Below, one piece after another: positions 54,360-64,000 of a DNA stretch of 64,000 bases; position 1 is the first letter of the stretch, and each line of letters opens with the position of its first letter. The DNA is from Myxococcales bacterium. Lineage in GTDB: Bacteria > Myxococcota_A > Polyangia > Polyangiales > Ga0077539. The stretch spans positions 806,001 to 870,000 of the forward strand of contig JAEUKI010000052.1 in NCBI GenBank assembly GCA_016793325.1, read 5' to 3'. Below the pieces are notes generated by a model, which did no database searches, was not told the origin of the DNA, and saw only the letters and a program-made list of their open reading frames with translations. The position numbers and the translations under genes were made by a program.

Positions 54360-54385
54360 TGGCACTCGCCCCCCACTGAGTGCCA
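54360..54385. promoter_or_regulatory. CIRCE-like operator (HrcA site) upstream of groES
   Basis: An inverted repeat TGGCACTC (54360-54367) and GAGTGCCA (54378-54385) is separated by 10 bases. CIRCE is TTAGCACTC-N9-GAGTGCTAA; here the central GCACTC/GAGTGC halves match exactly, but the flanks are shifted (GG/CC for AG/CT) and the spacer is one base longer. It lies near the expected transcription start of groES. Binding by HrcA is inferred; the one-base longer spacer needs caution. The groES start is 194 bp downstream. Confidence 0.6.
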
Positions 54386-54579
54386 ACAATCGCAACGGAC
54401 GCTGCCCGAGGGTGCCGTCCGGTGCGGGTGAGTCGAACTTTGCCTTCGTCGGCGACGCACGCGTCGCTGCGCGAGGGGTCGTCTGCGCCGTGGGACTTCC
54501 GCCACGGCGAGCGAGCGGCGCGGACGATGCTGAGGGGAACCGAGTCAATCCACTGCACTACCAAAGAGGTCAACGAGTC

Positions 54580-54870
54580 ATGAAGATCCGTCCATTGGGT
54601 GATCGCATCCTGGTCAAGCGTCTCGAGTCCGAGGAGCGAACGAAGGGTGGAATCATCATCCCGGACAGCGCCAAGGAGAAGCCCATCGAGGCGAAGGTCG
54701 TCTCGGTGGGACCCGGCAAGCGCGACGACAACGGCAAGCTCGTCGAGCCCGGCGTGAAGGCTGGCGACCGCATCCTGTTCGGCAAGTACTCGGGCACCGA
54801 GGTCAAGCTCGACGGCGAGGAGCACCTGATCCTTCGCGAGGAAGACATCCTCGGCGTGATCGAGGGCTGA
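54580..54870 (+). CDS. groES: Co-chaperonin GroES
   Basis: A 96-residue lid subunit (10 kDa) of the chaperonin. Family sequence IRPLGDRILVKRLESEERTK, the mobile loop TKGGIIIPDSAKEKP, EAKVVSVGPGKRD, VKAGDRILFGKYSGTEV and the C-terminal LREEDILGVIEG are all present. AGAGG lies 10 bases before the ATG; the open frame upstream is coding-like only by base composition. 77 bp before groEL. Confidence 0.98.
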   Translation: MKIRPLGDRILVKRLESEERTKGGIIIPDSAKEKPIEAKVVSVGPGKRDDNGKLVEPGVKAGDRILFGKYSGTEVKLDGEEHLILREEDILGVIEG

Positions 54871-54947
54871 TCCGCGCGTCTGCGCGTCGAACCAACCATC
54901 GCTGTTGAATTCAAACACAAGTTATCGAAAGTCAGGAGACTGCACTC

Positions 54948-56576
<1,629 letters not shown>

Positions 56577-56579
<3 letters not shown>

Positions 56580-56671
56580 TCACGAGCGATCGTGATCAGC
56601 GGGACCCACGCGGCCCCGACTGACCAACACGAAGGCGTCCTGCGCGTTGTGCGCTCGGCGCCTTCGCGCAT
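56577..56671 (+). terminator. Hairpins after groEL (likely terminator)
   Basis: A perfect 9-bp stem TGATCACGA/TCGTGATCA with a GCGA loop begins at the groEL stop codon (56577-56598). A second inverted repeat, CGAAGGCG (56630-56637) with CGCCTTCG (56659-56666), follows with a 21-base loop. There is no U-tract, so the first may stabilise the mRNA and the second may aid termination. Confidence 0.45.
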
Positions 56672-56738
56672 TTCTCCGCGGCCAAACCCGGGAAAAATTG
56701 TTCGACGCCCCGCGGCAAGTGTTAACGTGCGGCCGCTC

Positions 56739-58625
56739 ATGAACCGTGACCTGGTCGCGCTGCGAGCGCGTCGAGCGCGTCGAGCCGCAATCGCTCCGGG
56801 CGTTGCGCTTGTCGTTTCGTCGTGTACGCCCCCGGCCCCGCCGCCGGTGATCCGTCCCTTCACCGACCCCGCGTCGGTGAACCGCGCCGTGTCGTCGTCC
56901 GGCTCGGAGTCGCAAGCCAACGCTCCGAGGCCGAGGCCGCAGCTCACGCTGCGCGGCGCCTCGCGCATGCCCGACGTGAGCGCCGCGGGCCAGTGCGCTC
57001 CGTCGATCACGGCCGAGATCAATCGCCTGCGTCGCAATCAAGTGACGATGCACGGCGAGCCCGCGTGCACCGAGGACTACGGCGGCGAGTGGGCGGCGGT
57101 GTTCGCGACGGGCACCGAGCAAGAGGCCTCGGACGTGTGGGTCGTGGTGGCAGCGAGCGGGCGCGTCGAGCACCACCGCGTGCGGCGAACTCCGTACGGC
57201 GTTCGCTACACCGCCATCTCGATCTATCGCGGGCTCGCGGTGCTCACGGGGCGGTCGATCCAGAGCGAAGAGATGCCCGCCAACGCCGAGGCGCTCGTCG
57301 CGTTCGCCATTCCATTTCCAGGAAATCCAGCGCCTGCGGTCCTCGAGCTCCAACCCGCGCTCACGCCCATCCTCGGCGCGAGCGATCGACTCGACCTCGA
57401 CAATCGATTGCAGGGGCTCGTCGCCGAGTCCGAGGCGAGCTCGGACACCGTTCGTCCAGTGCTCGCTCGATGCGCAGAGGGGCCGCGAGGGCTCATCGGC
57501 GCGCTGCCGTCGACGCAGAGCGTTCCCGTTGTGCGCGGCTGGCAGCTCGGCGTGTACGAGCGTCTCGGGGACATGCACGCGCAGCTCGACCCGACCAACG
57601 CGCGCGTCTCGACGGGCCACGAAATCATCCGGCGCATCGCCGAGCGCGGCGGATGCGACGAAGGGTGGCGCTGCGTCGTTCGCCCCGAGGGTCGCCGCGA
57701 GCTGCCCGAGTCCGCGGTCGCGCCGCAAGCGCAGTTCAAGCGCGTGGGCGCCACCACCGTGATCGCCGCGATCCTCGACGCAGGAACGCGACCCGAAGCG
57801 CTCGGCCAACCATCGCCCGATCGCATGAGCGCGCCGCGCTCGAACGATCCCCAGGACCGGCTCGTGGCGCAGCGGCTCGCGCTCGATCCCATCGAAGGCC
57901 CCGTCGCTGGCGCCTCTCGCGGCCCGGTGAAGTTCATCGCGTTCACGACGGTCGAGGGAGAGCGCCGCGTCACGCACGTGTACGCCGTCTCGCCGAACCG
58001 CGCGCCGCGACGGTTCGAAGACGACTCCAACGGACGCGTGATCAACGGCGCACGACAAGTGCAAATCCGCGACATCGACGGAAACGAAGAGCCCGAAGTG
58101 CTCATCGCGAGCCGCTTCGGAGCCAACGGCGTCGTGAGCGTCTCGACGCTGTTCTGGCCGCCCACGGTCACCGATCGGCTCACGTTCGCGCGACTCGACG
58201 CGACGCGCGCCCTCGTCGACGCGCACAACCTCGACGAAGCGGACCGCGCGCTGCGGTCGTTTCAGCCGAGCCCCTTCGAAAACGAAGAGCAGCTCTGTCA
58301 GGTCGTCTCGCGCATCGCGCAGACGACGCCGAGGCAGCTCGCGCCGCTCGTTCCGTCGCCGGGCTTCACGGTGATCGACTACGCGACGCCGGGACAACCG
58401 CTGCGCGGCGAGGTCCGTCGCATGACGAGCGCAGACCTGCGCAACGCCGCGGACATCGCAGCGGTGTTCGGGCCGTTTGCAAACGCTCCGTGCAACGAGA
58501 TGGAGTGCGACTCGACGCTCGGCTTCTGCAAGCTGCGTCGCGGCGGTCGCGAGCTCGGGTACCTCTGGCTCGGGCCGCGTCGCAATCAGCCCTACTGGGG
58601 CATCTCGCGCGCGAGCGGTCGCTGA
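56739..58625 (+). CDS. Large lipoprotein of unknown function
   Basis: A 628-residue protein with an Arg-rich signal (NRDLVALRARRARRA) ending in lipobox VSSC near residue 29, then a Pro-rich linker. The extracytoplasmic body contains VQIRDIDGNEEPEVLIAS, an FG-GAP-like integrin motif (D-x-D-G-N-x-x-P-E), suggesting a beta-propeller blade, and scattered Cys residues including CNEMECDSTLGFC near the end. No enzyme motif. ATG 56739 is chosen over a longer frame (56592) because only there does the lipoprotein signal lie at the N-terminus. Confidence 0.85.
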   Translation: MNRDLVALRARRARRAAIAPGVALVVSSCTPPAPPPVIRPFTDPASVNRAVSSSGSESQANAPRPRPQLTLRGASRMPDVSAAGQCAPSITAEINRLRRNQVTMHGEPACTEDYGGEWAAVFATGTEQEASDVWVVVAASGRVEHHRVRRTPYGVRYTAISIYRGLAVLTGRSIQSEEMPANAEALVAFAIPFPGNPAPAVLELQPALTPILGASDRLDLDNRLQGLVAESEASSDTVRPVLARCAEGPRGLIGALPSTQSVPVVRGWQLGVYERLGDMHAQLDPTNARVSTGHEIIRRIAERGGCDEGWRCVVRPEGRRELPESAVAPQAQFKRVGATTVIAAILDAGTRPEALGQPSPDRMSAPRSNDPQDRLVAQRLALDPIEGPVAGASRGPVKFIAFTTVEGERRVTHVYAVSPNRAPRRFEDDSNGRVINGARQVQIRDIDGNEEPEVLIASRFGANGVVSVSTLFWPPTVTDRLTFARLDATRALVDAHNLDEADRALRSFQPSPFENEEQLCQVVSRIAQTTPRQLAPLVPSPGFTVIDYATPGQPLRGEVRRMTSADLRNAADIAAVFGPFANAPCNEMECDSTLGFCKLRRGGRELGYLWLGPRRNQPYWGISRASGR

Positions 58626-58657
58626 CCCCCCCTCCGCGCCCCTCGTTGGCGCGCGGA

Positions 58658-61588
58658 CTACTGCGATTCGGCTTCGTCGAGCTGTCGGAGCAACGCGACG
58701 AGCTCGTGCGAGACGCCAGCGCCGCGGCCGTCGACCAAGATCGTCGAGAGCGACGCGCGCACGCGCTCGATCGCGCGGCGACCGGCCTCTGCCTCTGCGC
58801 TCTTCTTGGCGAGCTCTGCCTCGGCGCTCGGGTTGGAGCTCGTGCGCACCGCGTCGCCGCCGCGCTCGATCTCGCGTTGCATCGCCGCGATGCGCTGATC
58901 GCGCGCGCGAAGCTCGAGCTCCCAGATTTCGCTCTCGGTGCGGCGGGCGCGCTCGACCTCTTCGACAAGGCGACGCTCGATCGCGCGAAGGCGAAGGTCT
59001 CTGTCTTCGAGCTGCGCGACCAGTGAACGAACGAGGAGCTCGCGCTCGCTGTTCTCGCGACGAAGCGCTTCGAGCTCGGCGCTCGACGGAGCCTCTGCAG
59101 CACGCGACGGGCTCGCCGTCGCTTCGGCTGCGCGAGCGCGCGACGCGCGGAGCTCTTCTTCGAGCTCGGAGGTCCGAAGCAGCGACGCGTCGAGCTGCGC
59201 GCGCAGATCGACCATCGATTCTTCGGTCGAAGCGAGTCGCGCTGCGGTCTCGGCGAGCGTCGCGAGGAGCTGCTCGGCGCGGTGGTCGCTCGCAGGAGGC
59301 GCGTCCGACGCGAGGGCGCTCTCGCTCGCTTCGCGCGAGGCGTCGCGCGGCGCGGGAGACTCTTCGCGCGAGGCGCTCGCGCGCTCGCTCAACGCAGAGA
59401 GCGCGGCTTCGGCGTCCGCGAGTCGCATCGCGATTCCGTTGCGCTCGGCCTGCGCTGCGTCGAGCTCGCGCTGCACCGCGACCACGGCCTCGCCCTCTTC
59501 GCTGGCGCTCGAGCTCGCGACCTCGAGCGCGCGAACGAGCTGCTCGACCTCGCGCTCGAGCTCACGGACGCGACGCGTGTAGCCCTTCTTCGTCCCTTCG
59601 AGCTCGAGCGAGAGCTGCGCCACGCGATCTTCGATCGACGCCGAGAGCGCGAACTGTCGCGAGAGCTCGGCGCGGACGTTCGACAGCTGCTCTTGCAGGT
59701 CGTCCTCTGCGCGGAGCGCCGAGTCGAGCTGCGCGCGGACATCATTGGCGCTCTTCTCGATCGAATCGCTGGCGCGCTTCGTCGCGGCGAGCTCTGCTTC
59801 GAGCTCCGCGGCTCTCGCCAGCGCCGCGTGCAGCGCCGCGTTGTCCTGCGCGGGAGCCGCGATCGGAGCGCTCGGCGGCGCCACGAGCTTCGCTTGTTCG
59901 GACAGCCTCGTCTCCGCGGACGCAGCGCGCGCGCGCGCTTCGGACTCGGAGGCCTCGAGCGCAGCGAATCGATCGAGGGTGTTCTTCAGCGCGAGCTCCG
60001 CGTCTGCGGCGCGTCGACGGTTGGCCTCGAGGTCCGCGCGCAATCGCGCGGCTTCTTCGTCCGCCTCGTCCCTCGCCCGCGCGGCGCGCGCCGCTTGTTC
60101 GACCTGCTCGAGCGCGCGCTCTGCTTCGATCTCCGCGCGAATCCGTCGCGCGAGCGCCTCTTCGTCGCTCCGCGCGGAGCTCAAGCGCGACTCGTACTCG
60201 CTTCGAACGCGCGAGAGCTCTTCGGCGTGCCGCTGCGCGACGAGCGCTTCTTCACGCGCGCGCGTCGCCGACACGGACGTCGCCCGCGCTTGCGAGAGCT
60301 GAAACTCGAGCTGACGCGACTCGGCCTCGCGCGCTTCGAGCGTCGACTCGAGCTTCGCGACGCGCTCACGAAGCACGTCGTTTTGCAGCGCGACGCGGTT
60401 CGCCTCGGCGCCGACCGCCGCGTGCAGCGCGCCGAGCTCTGCGTTGCGCGCTTCGAGGGCGGCCATGCGCTGCGAGCCGTCGGCGCCGCGGAGCGCGTCG
60501 ATTTGGTAGAGCAGCTCGCGCACGGCGGCGTCGCGCTCGGACGCCTTGGCTTCGAGCGCAGCGCACTCGCGGCCCTTCTCGATGAGCGATCGCTCGAGCC
60601 GCGACACGTCTTCGCCCGCGCCCTGCTCGCGCTCGCGCGACTCTTTGCGCGCGGCGTGGAGGTCTTTGCGCGCGCTGTCCCGGTCGCGCTCGGCTTGCGC
60701 GAGCGCGGCGCGCGTCTCGTTGGCGGCGGTCTCTGCAGTGGCGAGCGCGCGTTCGAGCTCGGTCACGCGCTGCGATGCGCGACGAAGATCCGTTCGGCTC
60801 GTGGCGAGCGAGGCGCTCGCGGCTTCGGCGGCGGCGGCGGCCGCAGCGGCGCGCTCGTTGGCGGCCCGCGCGGCGTCGTTGGCTGCGGACGCGGCGCGCT
60901 CGGACGCTTCGATCCTCGCGAAGAGCGACGGGTCCGCGCTCGGCGCAGCTTCCGAGCTCGCTGGAACTTGAACGATCGCGAGCGCATCGACGTCGAATCG
61001 CGCGTCCGCGGCGAAGCCGATGTAGAGCTCGGGGCTCTCTGCGGTCTCGGGCATCAGCCGCGTGTCGAGCGTGACGTCGTCGAAGGCGCTCGGCGCGTCG
61101 GCGTCGGACGCTTCGAGCGTCGCGAGCGTGAAGCCCGCGAACGCGCCGCAGCCCACCATCTTCACGAACCCGAAGCGCTCTTCGAGCGCGCCGCGCAACG
61201 CGTGGTAGTCGACCGCTCCCTTCGCGCGCGCGGTGCGCGCAGAGACCGCGGCGACCACGAGCCCGTCGCGACCGAGCGCGCGCCTCGCTTCGTCCATCAC
61301 CTTCGTGAACGACACCGCGTCTGCGTCCGGAACAACAACGCAATCCACACGACCACGAAACGCCTCGATCGCCCCGTGATTGAGCGGGCGAACGGCGACT
61401 CCGTCTCCCGACCCGCCGATCGCCACGACCGACTGCGCGCCGAGCGAACGAAGGCGCCGCGCCAGCTCCGCGGACGTCGGGCCAACGACCGCGACGCGTC
61501 GGCCTTCGACGAGCGGCGCGACGTACGCCGCGATCGACAGCTCGGCCATGGGGGTTGAGCGAGATTGAACGGATCCAGTCTGGGTCAT
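58658..61588 (-). CDS. Long coiled-coil protein with Rossmann-like N-terminus
   Basis: A 976-residue protein. Residues about 25-200 resemble a nucleotide- or SAM-binding Rossmann fold (GRRVAVVGPTSAELARRLRS, then VDCVVVPDADAV and LVVAAVSARTARAKG) but key Gly-rich loops are imperfect. Then about 700 residues are a continuous Ala/Arg/Glu/Leu coiled coil with heptads (EAEVERARRTE, ASLATSRTDLRRASQRVTEL). No transmembrane segment. The ATG 61588 is used; an internal ATG 13 codons later (MAELSIAAYV) is plausible. It is divergent from a DUF4388 gene over about 296 bp. Such proteins in myxobacteria often act as cytoskeletal or polar scaffolds, an inference. Confidence 0.82.
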   Translation of the reverse strand: MTQTGSVQSRSTPMAELSIAAYVAPLVEGRRVAVVGPTSAELARRLRSLGAQSVVAIGGSGDGVAVRPLNHGAIEAFRGRVDCVVVPDADAVSFTKVMDEARRALGRDGLVVAAVSARTARAKGAVDYHALRGALEERFGFVKMVGCGAFAGFTLATLEASDADAPSAFDDVTLDTRLMPETAESPELYIGFAADARFDVDALAIVQVPASSEAAPSADPSLFARIEASERAASAANDAARAANERAAAAAAAAEAASASLATSRTDLRRASQRVTELERALATAETAANETRAALAQAERDRDSARKDLHAARKESREREQGAGEDVSRLERSLIEKGRECAALEAKASERDAAVRELLYQIDALRGADGSQRMAALEARNAELGALHAAVGAEANRVALQNDVLRERVAKLESTLEAREAESRQLEFQLSQARATSVSATRAREEALVAQRHAEELSRVRSEYESRLSSARSDEEALARRIRAEIEAERALEQVEQAARAARARDEADEEAARLRADLEANRRRAADAELALKNTLDRFAALEASESEARARAASAETRLSEQAKLVAPPSAPIAAPAQDNAALHAALARAAELEAELAATKRASDSIEKSANDVRAQLDSALRAEDDLQEQLSNVRAELSRQFALSASIEDRVAQLSLELEGTKKGYTRRVRELEREVEQLVRALEVASSSASEEGEAVVAVQRELDAAQAERNGIAMRLADAEAALSALSERASASREESPAPRDASREASESALASDAPPASDHRAEQLLATLAETAARLASTEESMVDLRAQLDASLLRTSELEEELRASRARAAEATASPSRAAEAPSSAELEALRRENSERELLVRSLVAQLEDRDLRLRAIERRLVEEVERARRTESEIWELELRARDQRIAAMQREIERGGDAVRTSSNPSAEAELAKKSAEAEAGRRAIERVRASLSTILVDGRGAGVSHELVALLRQLDEAESQ

Positions 61589-61884
61589 GGTGTGTGCTCG
61601 GATGACGTTCGCGAGCGGAGTACGCCCGACGTTCGCCGCTGCTTCGTGAGACCAGCGGCCCGCGTCGTCGTCGAGCCAACCGCTCGAAGCACCCGCAGGC
61701 GATGTAGGACTCTATACCGCGTCGCGCCGCTCGGACACAGACATCTCGCCCTCCGATTCGGCTGCGCCTCCCGACCGCGCGCGAGTGGCATCCGCAGACA
61801 CGATCGCCGCTCGGCGCAGGCGGCGTCGAGCGCAGAGGATTTCTTTTCGTTTTCGCCGAATACGCAGTAGTATCCCGCATCGTC
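61589..61884. other. Divergent intergenic region
   Basis: Nearly 300 bp between the coiled-coil gene (minus) and the DUF4388 gene (plus). It should contain both promoters. I see no clear inverted repeat, -35/-10 or -24/-12 pair. Confidence 0.4.
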
Positions 61885-63126
61885 GTGGCTGTCGAAGACG
61901 CGGACGTCGTCGTCGGAGAAGACGGATCGATTACGCTCGCGCGACCCGAAATTGCCTCGGCGCTTCGGGTACGGGCGGGGCTGTTCTCGATCGTTCCGTC
62001 GCCGCCGGACATGATCGTGCTGAAGAAGCTCGGCGCGCACAACGCGCGCGTCGTTCTATCGGGCTCGATCACGGAGCGAAGCACGCTGCTCGAGATCGTT
62101 CAGTTCATCGCGACGACCGCGTGGGTGGGCGAGCTCATCGTCATCGAAGGCGAGACGCGTCGATCGATCTGGTTCGAGACGGGCATGGTCATCCTCGCGA
62201 TGTCCAACTCGCCCCACGAGCGGCTCGGTGAAGTGCTCTATCGCCACGGAGCGCTCACGCGCGCGCAGTTCGACGAAGCGATGGCGCTGCTCGGGCCCGC
62301 GCGACGCATCGGCGACATCGTCGTGCAAAAAGGCTGGATCAAGCCCAACGATCTGTTCGCGATGCTGCAGAAGCAGGTGCGCGAGATCGTGTTCAACGCG
62401 CTCGCGGCGACGAGCGGGATGTTCTTCTTCGCGCGCGGGATCGACGCTGCGAGCGTGCCTGTGCGCGTGATGCTCTCGTGCAGCGGGCTGTTGATGGAGG
62501 CCGTCCAGCGAATCGACGAGTGGGCGTATTTTCGCGAGAAGATCCCCGATTCGTCGGTGGTCGCGCAGGCGGTCCTCGGCAAGAACGCCGACGGTGACGC
62601 GTCGGCCGAGAAGGTCCTCGCGGCGCTCGATGGCCGCAAGAACCTCGACGAAATCGCGCGCGTCACGGGCCTCGGCGAGTTCGAGGCCACCAAGGCGCTC
62701 TACGCGCTCTTGCAGAGCGGCGCCGCGCAAATCAAGAAGGCCACCTCGCCGCGCGAGCAGCTCGAAGAGCAGCTCGACGGCTTCAATCAGGTGCTGCTCG
62801 ACATCCACCGCACCGTGGACGAGGCAGGCGTGGGCGACGGCGCTCGCACGACGCTCGCGATGTTCTTGCAGGGCGGCGGAGCGTTCGATGTGCTCTTCGC
62901 CAACGCGGGGCCTCGAGAGGACGGCTCGTTCGAGCGCAACATGCTCGTGACCAACTTGCAGCGCATGCACACGGACGACCCTGCGCGCGTCGTTCAACAA
63001 GCGCTCCACGACTACGTCGCGTTCGCGCTGTTCGCCGCGGGATCCGTGCTTCGCCGCGAAGATCACCAGGTCCTCGCGAAGCGCGTGCAAGATCAGCTCA
63101 CGGCGATTCGCCTCGGGCGAAGCTGA
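61885..63126 (+). CDS. DUF4388-domain protein
   Basis: A 413-residue soluble protein. Residues about 55-170 carry the DUF4388 (PATAN) fold: VVLSGSITERSTLLEIVQF, GELIVIEGETRRSIWFETGM, VILAMSNSPHERLGEVL and FDEAMALLG, with repeated ITERSTLLEIVQFIA-like helix. The rest is alpha-helical (KNLDEIARVTGLGEFEATKA, a winged-helix-like segment, and LEEQLDGFNQVLLDIHRTVD). DUF4388 proteins are common near Ser/Thr kinases and response regulators in Myxococcota and Deinococcota. No Shine-Dalgarno before the GTG. Function unknown. Confidence 0.85.
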   Translation: MAVEDADVVVGEDGSITLARPEIASALRVRAGLFSIVPSPPDMIVLKKLGAHNARVVLSGSITERSTLLEIVQFIATTAWVGELIVIEGETRRSIWFETGMVILAMSNSPHERLGEVLYRHGALTRAQFDEAMALLGPARRIGDIVVQKGWIKPNDLFAMLQKQVREIVFNALAATSGMFFFARGIDAASVPVRVMLSCSGLLMEAVQRIDEWAYFREKIPDSSVVAQAVLGKNADGDASAEKVLAALDGRKNLDEIARVTGLGEFEATKALYALLQSGAAQIKKATSPREQLEEQLDGFNQVLLDIHRTVDEAGVGDGARTTLAMFLQGGGAFDVLFANAGPREDGSFERNMLVTNLQRMHTDDPARVVQQALHDYVAFALFAAGSVLRREDHQVLAKRVQDQLTAIRLGRS

Positions 63127-63234
63127 CGCGAGCGTCGCTCGCCGTGCTGAGCGCGCGACGGATCGATGGGCTCCCATCGATCGACGTTCGCGCTCGCGCT
63201 CGATCCCCCCGAGCTCGCCCCCTTCAGCCTCGCG

Positions 63235-64000
63235 CTACGGCGCGGCGCTGATCGAGATCGTCGCGGAGCGGCGTCCGGACGAGACGGTCTCGGCCACGAT
63301 GTAGTACGTGCCTGCCGCGAGTCGCTGCGTCAGCGGCGCGGGCGTGCCGGGGAACGCGTCGCGGCAGCGCGCAGAAGAGCGCGTTCCGCAGCGGTCTTGG
63401 AGCTCGAACCAGTAGATGCCCGGCGAGGTCGGCGCGAGCGAGATCGAGACGTTTCGGCTGTCCGGAATCGTGAAGCTGTACACGACGTCGGTGAAGCCCG
63501 CGGCTGCGTCCGAGCCGCACGACGTCCCGTGATCGGGGTTCGGGTTGAGCGAGAGCATGTCGGGGTCGAACGTCACGCTCCCGACGAGGTTCGCGCCCAT
63601 CGGCGCCAGCGCGATGGTCTCGCCGCTGCACGCTTCTGCGCGAGCGCGAGCCGACGGCGAGCGCGCTTCGATGACCGCCTCGAAGCCTTGTCCAGCGCCG
63701 GCGACGGCCTGCGTCTCGATCACGATCGCGTACGTTCCCGCGGCGAGTCCTGTGTAGAACTGCTGCGCGGATCCGGTCGTCGTCTTGCAGGTGCCGACCA
63801 CCGACGCGGTGTTGCCGCAGGTGCTCTGCACGGACCAGAAGTACGACGGCGTCCAACCGCCGATCGGACGGACAACGATGCGCGTGTCGGTCTCTTCGCC
63901 GAGCGTGAACGACAGGACGCCGTCGCGCCATCCGCTCGGCATTCCGCGAGAGCCGCACGTGGGCGACACGCCGTGGTCGTTGTCGACGAGGAACGGCTGG
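63235..64000 (-). CDS. Exported beta-sandwich repeat protein (5' truncated by window edge)
   Basis: The frame remains open past base 64000 on the minus strand, so the start lies outside. The visible 255 or so residues contain at least two copies of a pre-peptidase-C-terminal-like domain with paired Cys: ETDTRIVVRPIGG, YFWSVQSTCGN, then YAIVIETQ, and PDHGTSCGSDAAAGFTDVVY, SFTIPDSRNVSISL, YWFELQDRCGT, GTYYIVAETV. Such domains sit at the C-terminal or tandem in secreted proteins and need secretion for disulfides. No enzymatic motif in the visible part. Converges on the DUF4388 gene. Confidence 0.8.
   Translation of the reverse strand, partial: QPFLVDNDHGVSPTCGSRGMPSGWRDGVLSFTLGEETDTRIVVRPIGGWTPSYFWSVQSTCGNTASVVGTCKTTTGSAQQFYTGLAAGTYAIVIETQAVAGAGQGFEAVIEARSPSARARAEACSGETIALAPMGANLVGSVTFDPDMLSLNPNPDHGTSCGSDAAAGFTDVVYSFTIPDSRNVSISLAPTSPGIYWFELQDRCGTRSSARCRDAFPGTPAPLTQRLAAGTYYIVAETVSSGRRSATISISAAP

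Overview
The window is very GC-rich and its gene content points to a Myxococcota bacterium, most likely Polyangiales (Sandaracinus-like). The evidence is an MglA-type small GTPase, a DUF4388 protein, a very large Ser/Thr-kinase/TPR protein, FHA and NtrC-type regulators, lipoproteins with Asp/Pro/Gly-rich linkers, and a C-terminal tail resembling the MYXO-CTERM sorting signal. The taxonomic placement is inference from content, not from a marker gene.

Layout. (1) 1-6.2 kb: the end of a GGDDEY-repeat protein, a small [2Fe-2S] ferredoxin, and on the minus strand an ABC exporter / HlyD adaptor / TolC-type tripartite secretion operon. (2) 6.4-9.0 kb: a divergently transcribed NtrC-family regulator and a membrane histidine kinase. 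(3) 9.0-18.0 kb: a 1764-residue kinase/TPR protein, an exported beta-propeller-like protein, a protein made of four ~91-residue repeats, and a PP2C phosphatase. (4) 18.1-41.5 kb: the division and cell-wall (dcw) cluster. In minus-strand order it reads rsmH-ftsL-ftsI-murE, then an accessory island, then murF-mraY-murD-ftsW-murG, then murC on the opposite strand with an alpha/beta hydrolase, then a lipoprotein gene and ftsQ-ftsA-ftsZ. MurB and Ddl are not present here. (5) 41.6-45.3 kb: a plus-strand run of a small membrane protein, an MglA-like GTPase, a PocR-like sensor kinase and thiL. (6) 45.3-49.5 kb: an FHA/AAA+ protein, larB and larC (nickel-pincer cofactor synthesis). (7) 49.6-58.6 kb: a lamin-tail lipoprotein, a REC-GAF-PAS-PAS-HisKA protein without an ATPase domain, rpoZ, a conserved hypothetical, groES-groEL with a CIRCE-like operator, and a large lipoprotein. 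(8) 58.6-64 kb: a long coiled-coil protein, a DUF4388 protein and a partial exported protein.

How the genes work together. The dcw genes supply the cytoplasmic and membrane steps of peptidoglycan synthesis and the core divisome; several are joined by 1-4 bp start/stop overlaps, indicating translational coupling. The ABC/HlyD/TolC genes form one export machine. The 41.7-44.3 kb genes are tightly packed and probably form a GTPase/kinase signalling unit.

The least explained structures are: a six- to seven-copy array of near-palindromic GGTCGATYGAYC sites at 42-43 bp spacing (35.88-36.16 kb); a neighbouring 35-bp perfect inverted repeat containing two strong hairpins (36.41-36.57 kb), both inside the island that splits murE from murF; and a series of signalling proteins that have lost canonical catalytic residues (kinase, MglA-like GTPase, AAA+ protein, ABC ATPase, HisKA protein without HATPase).
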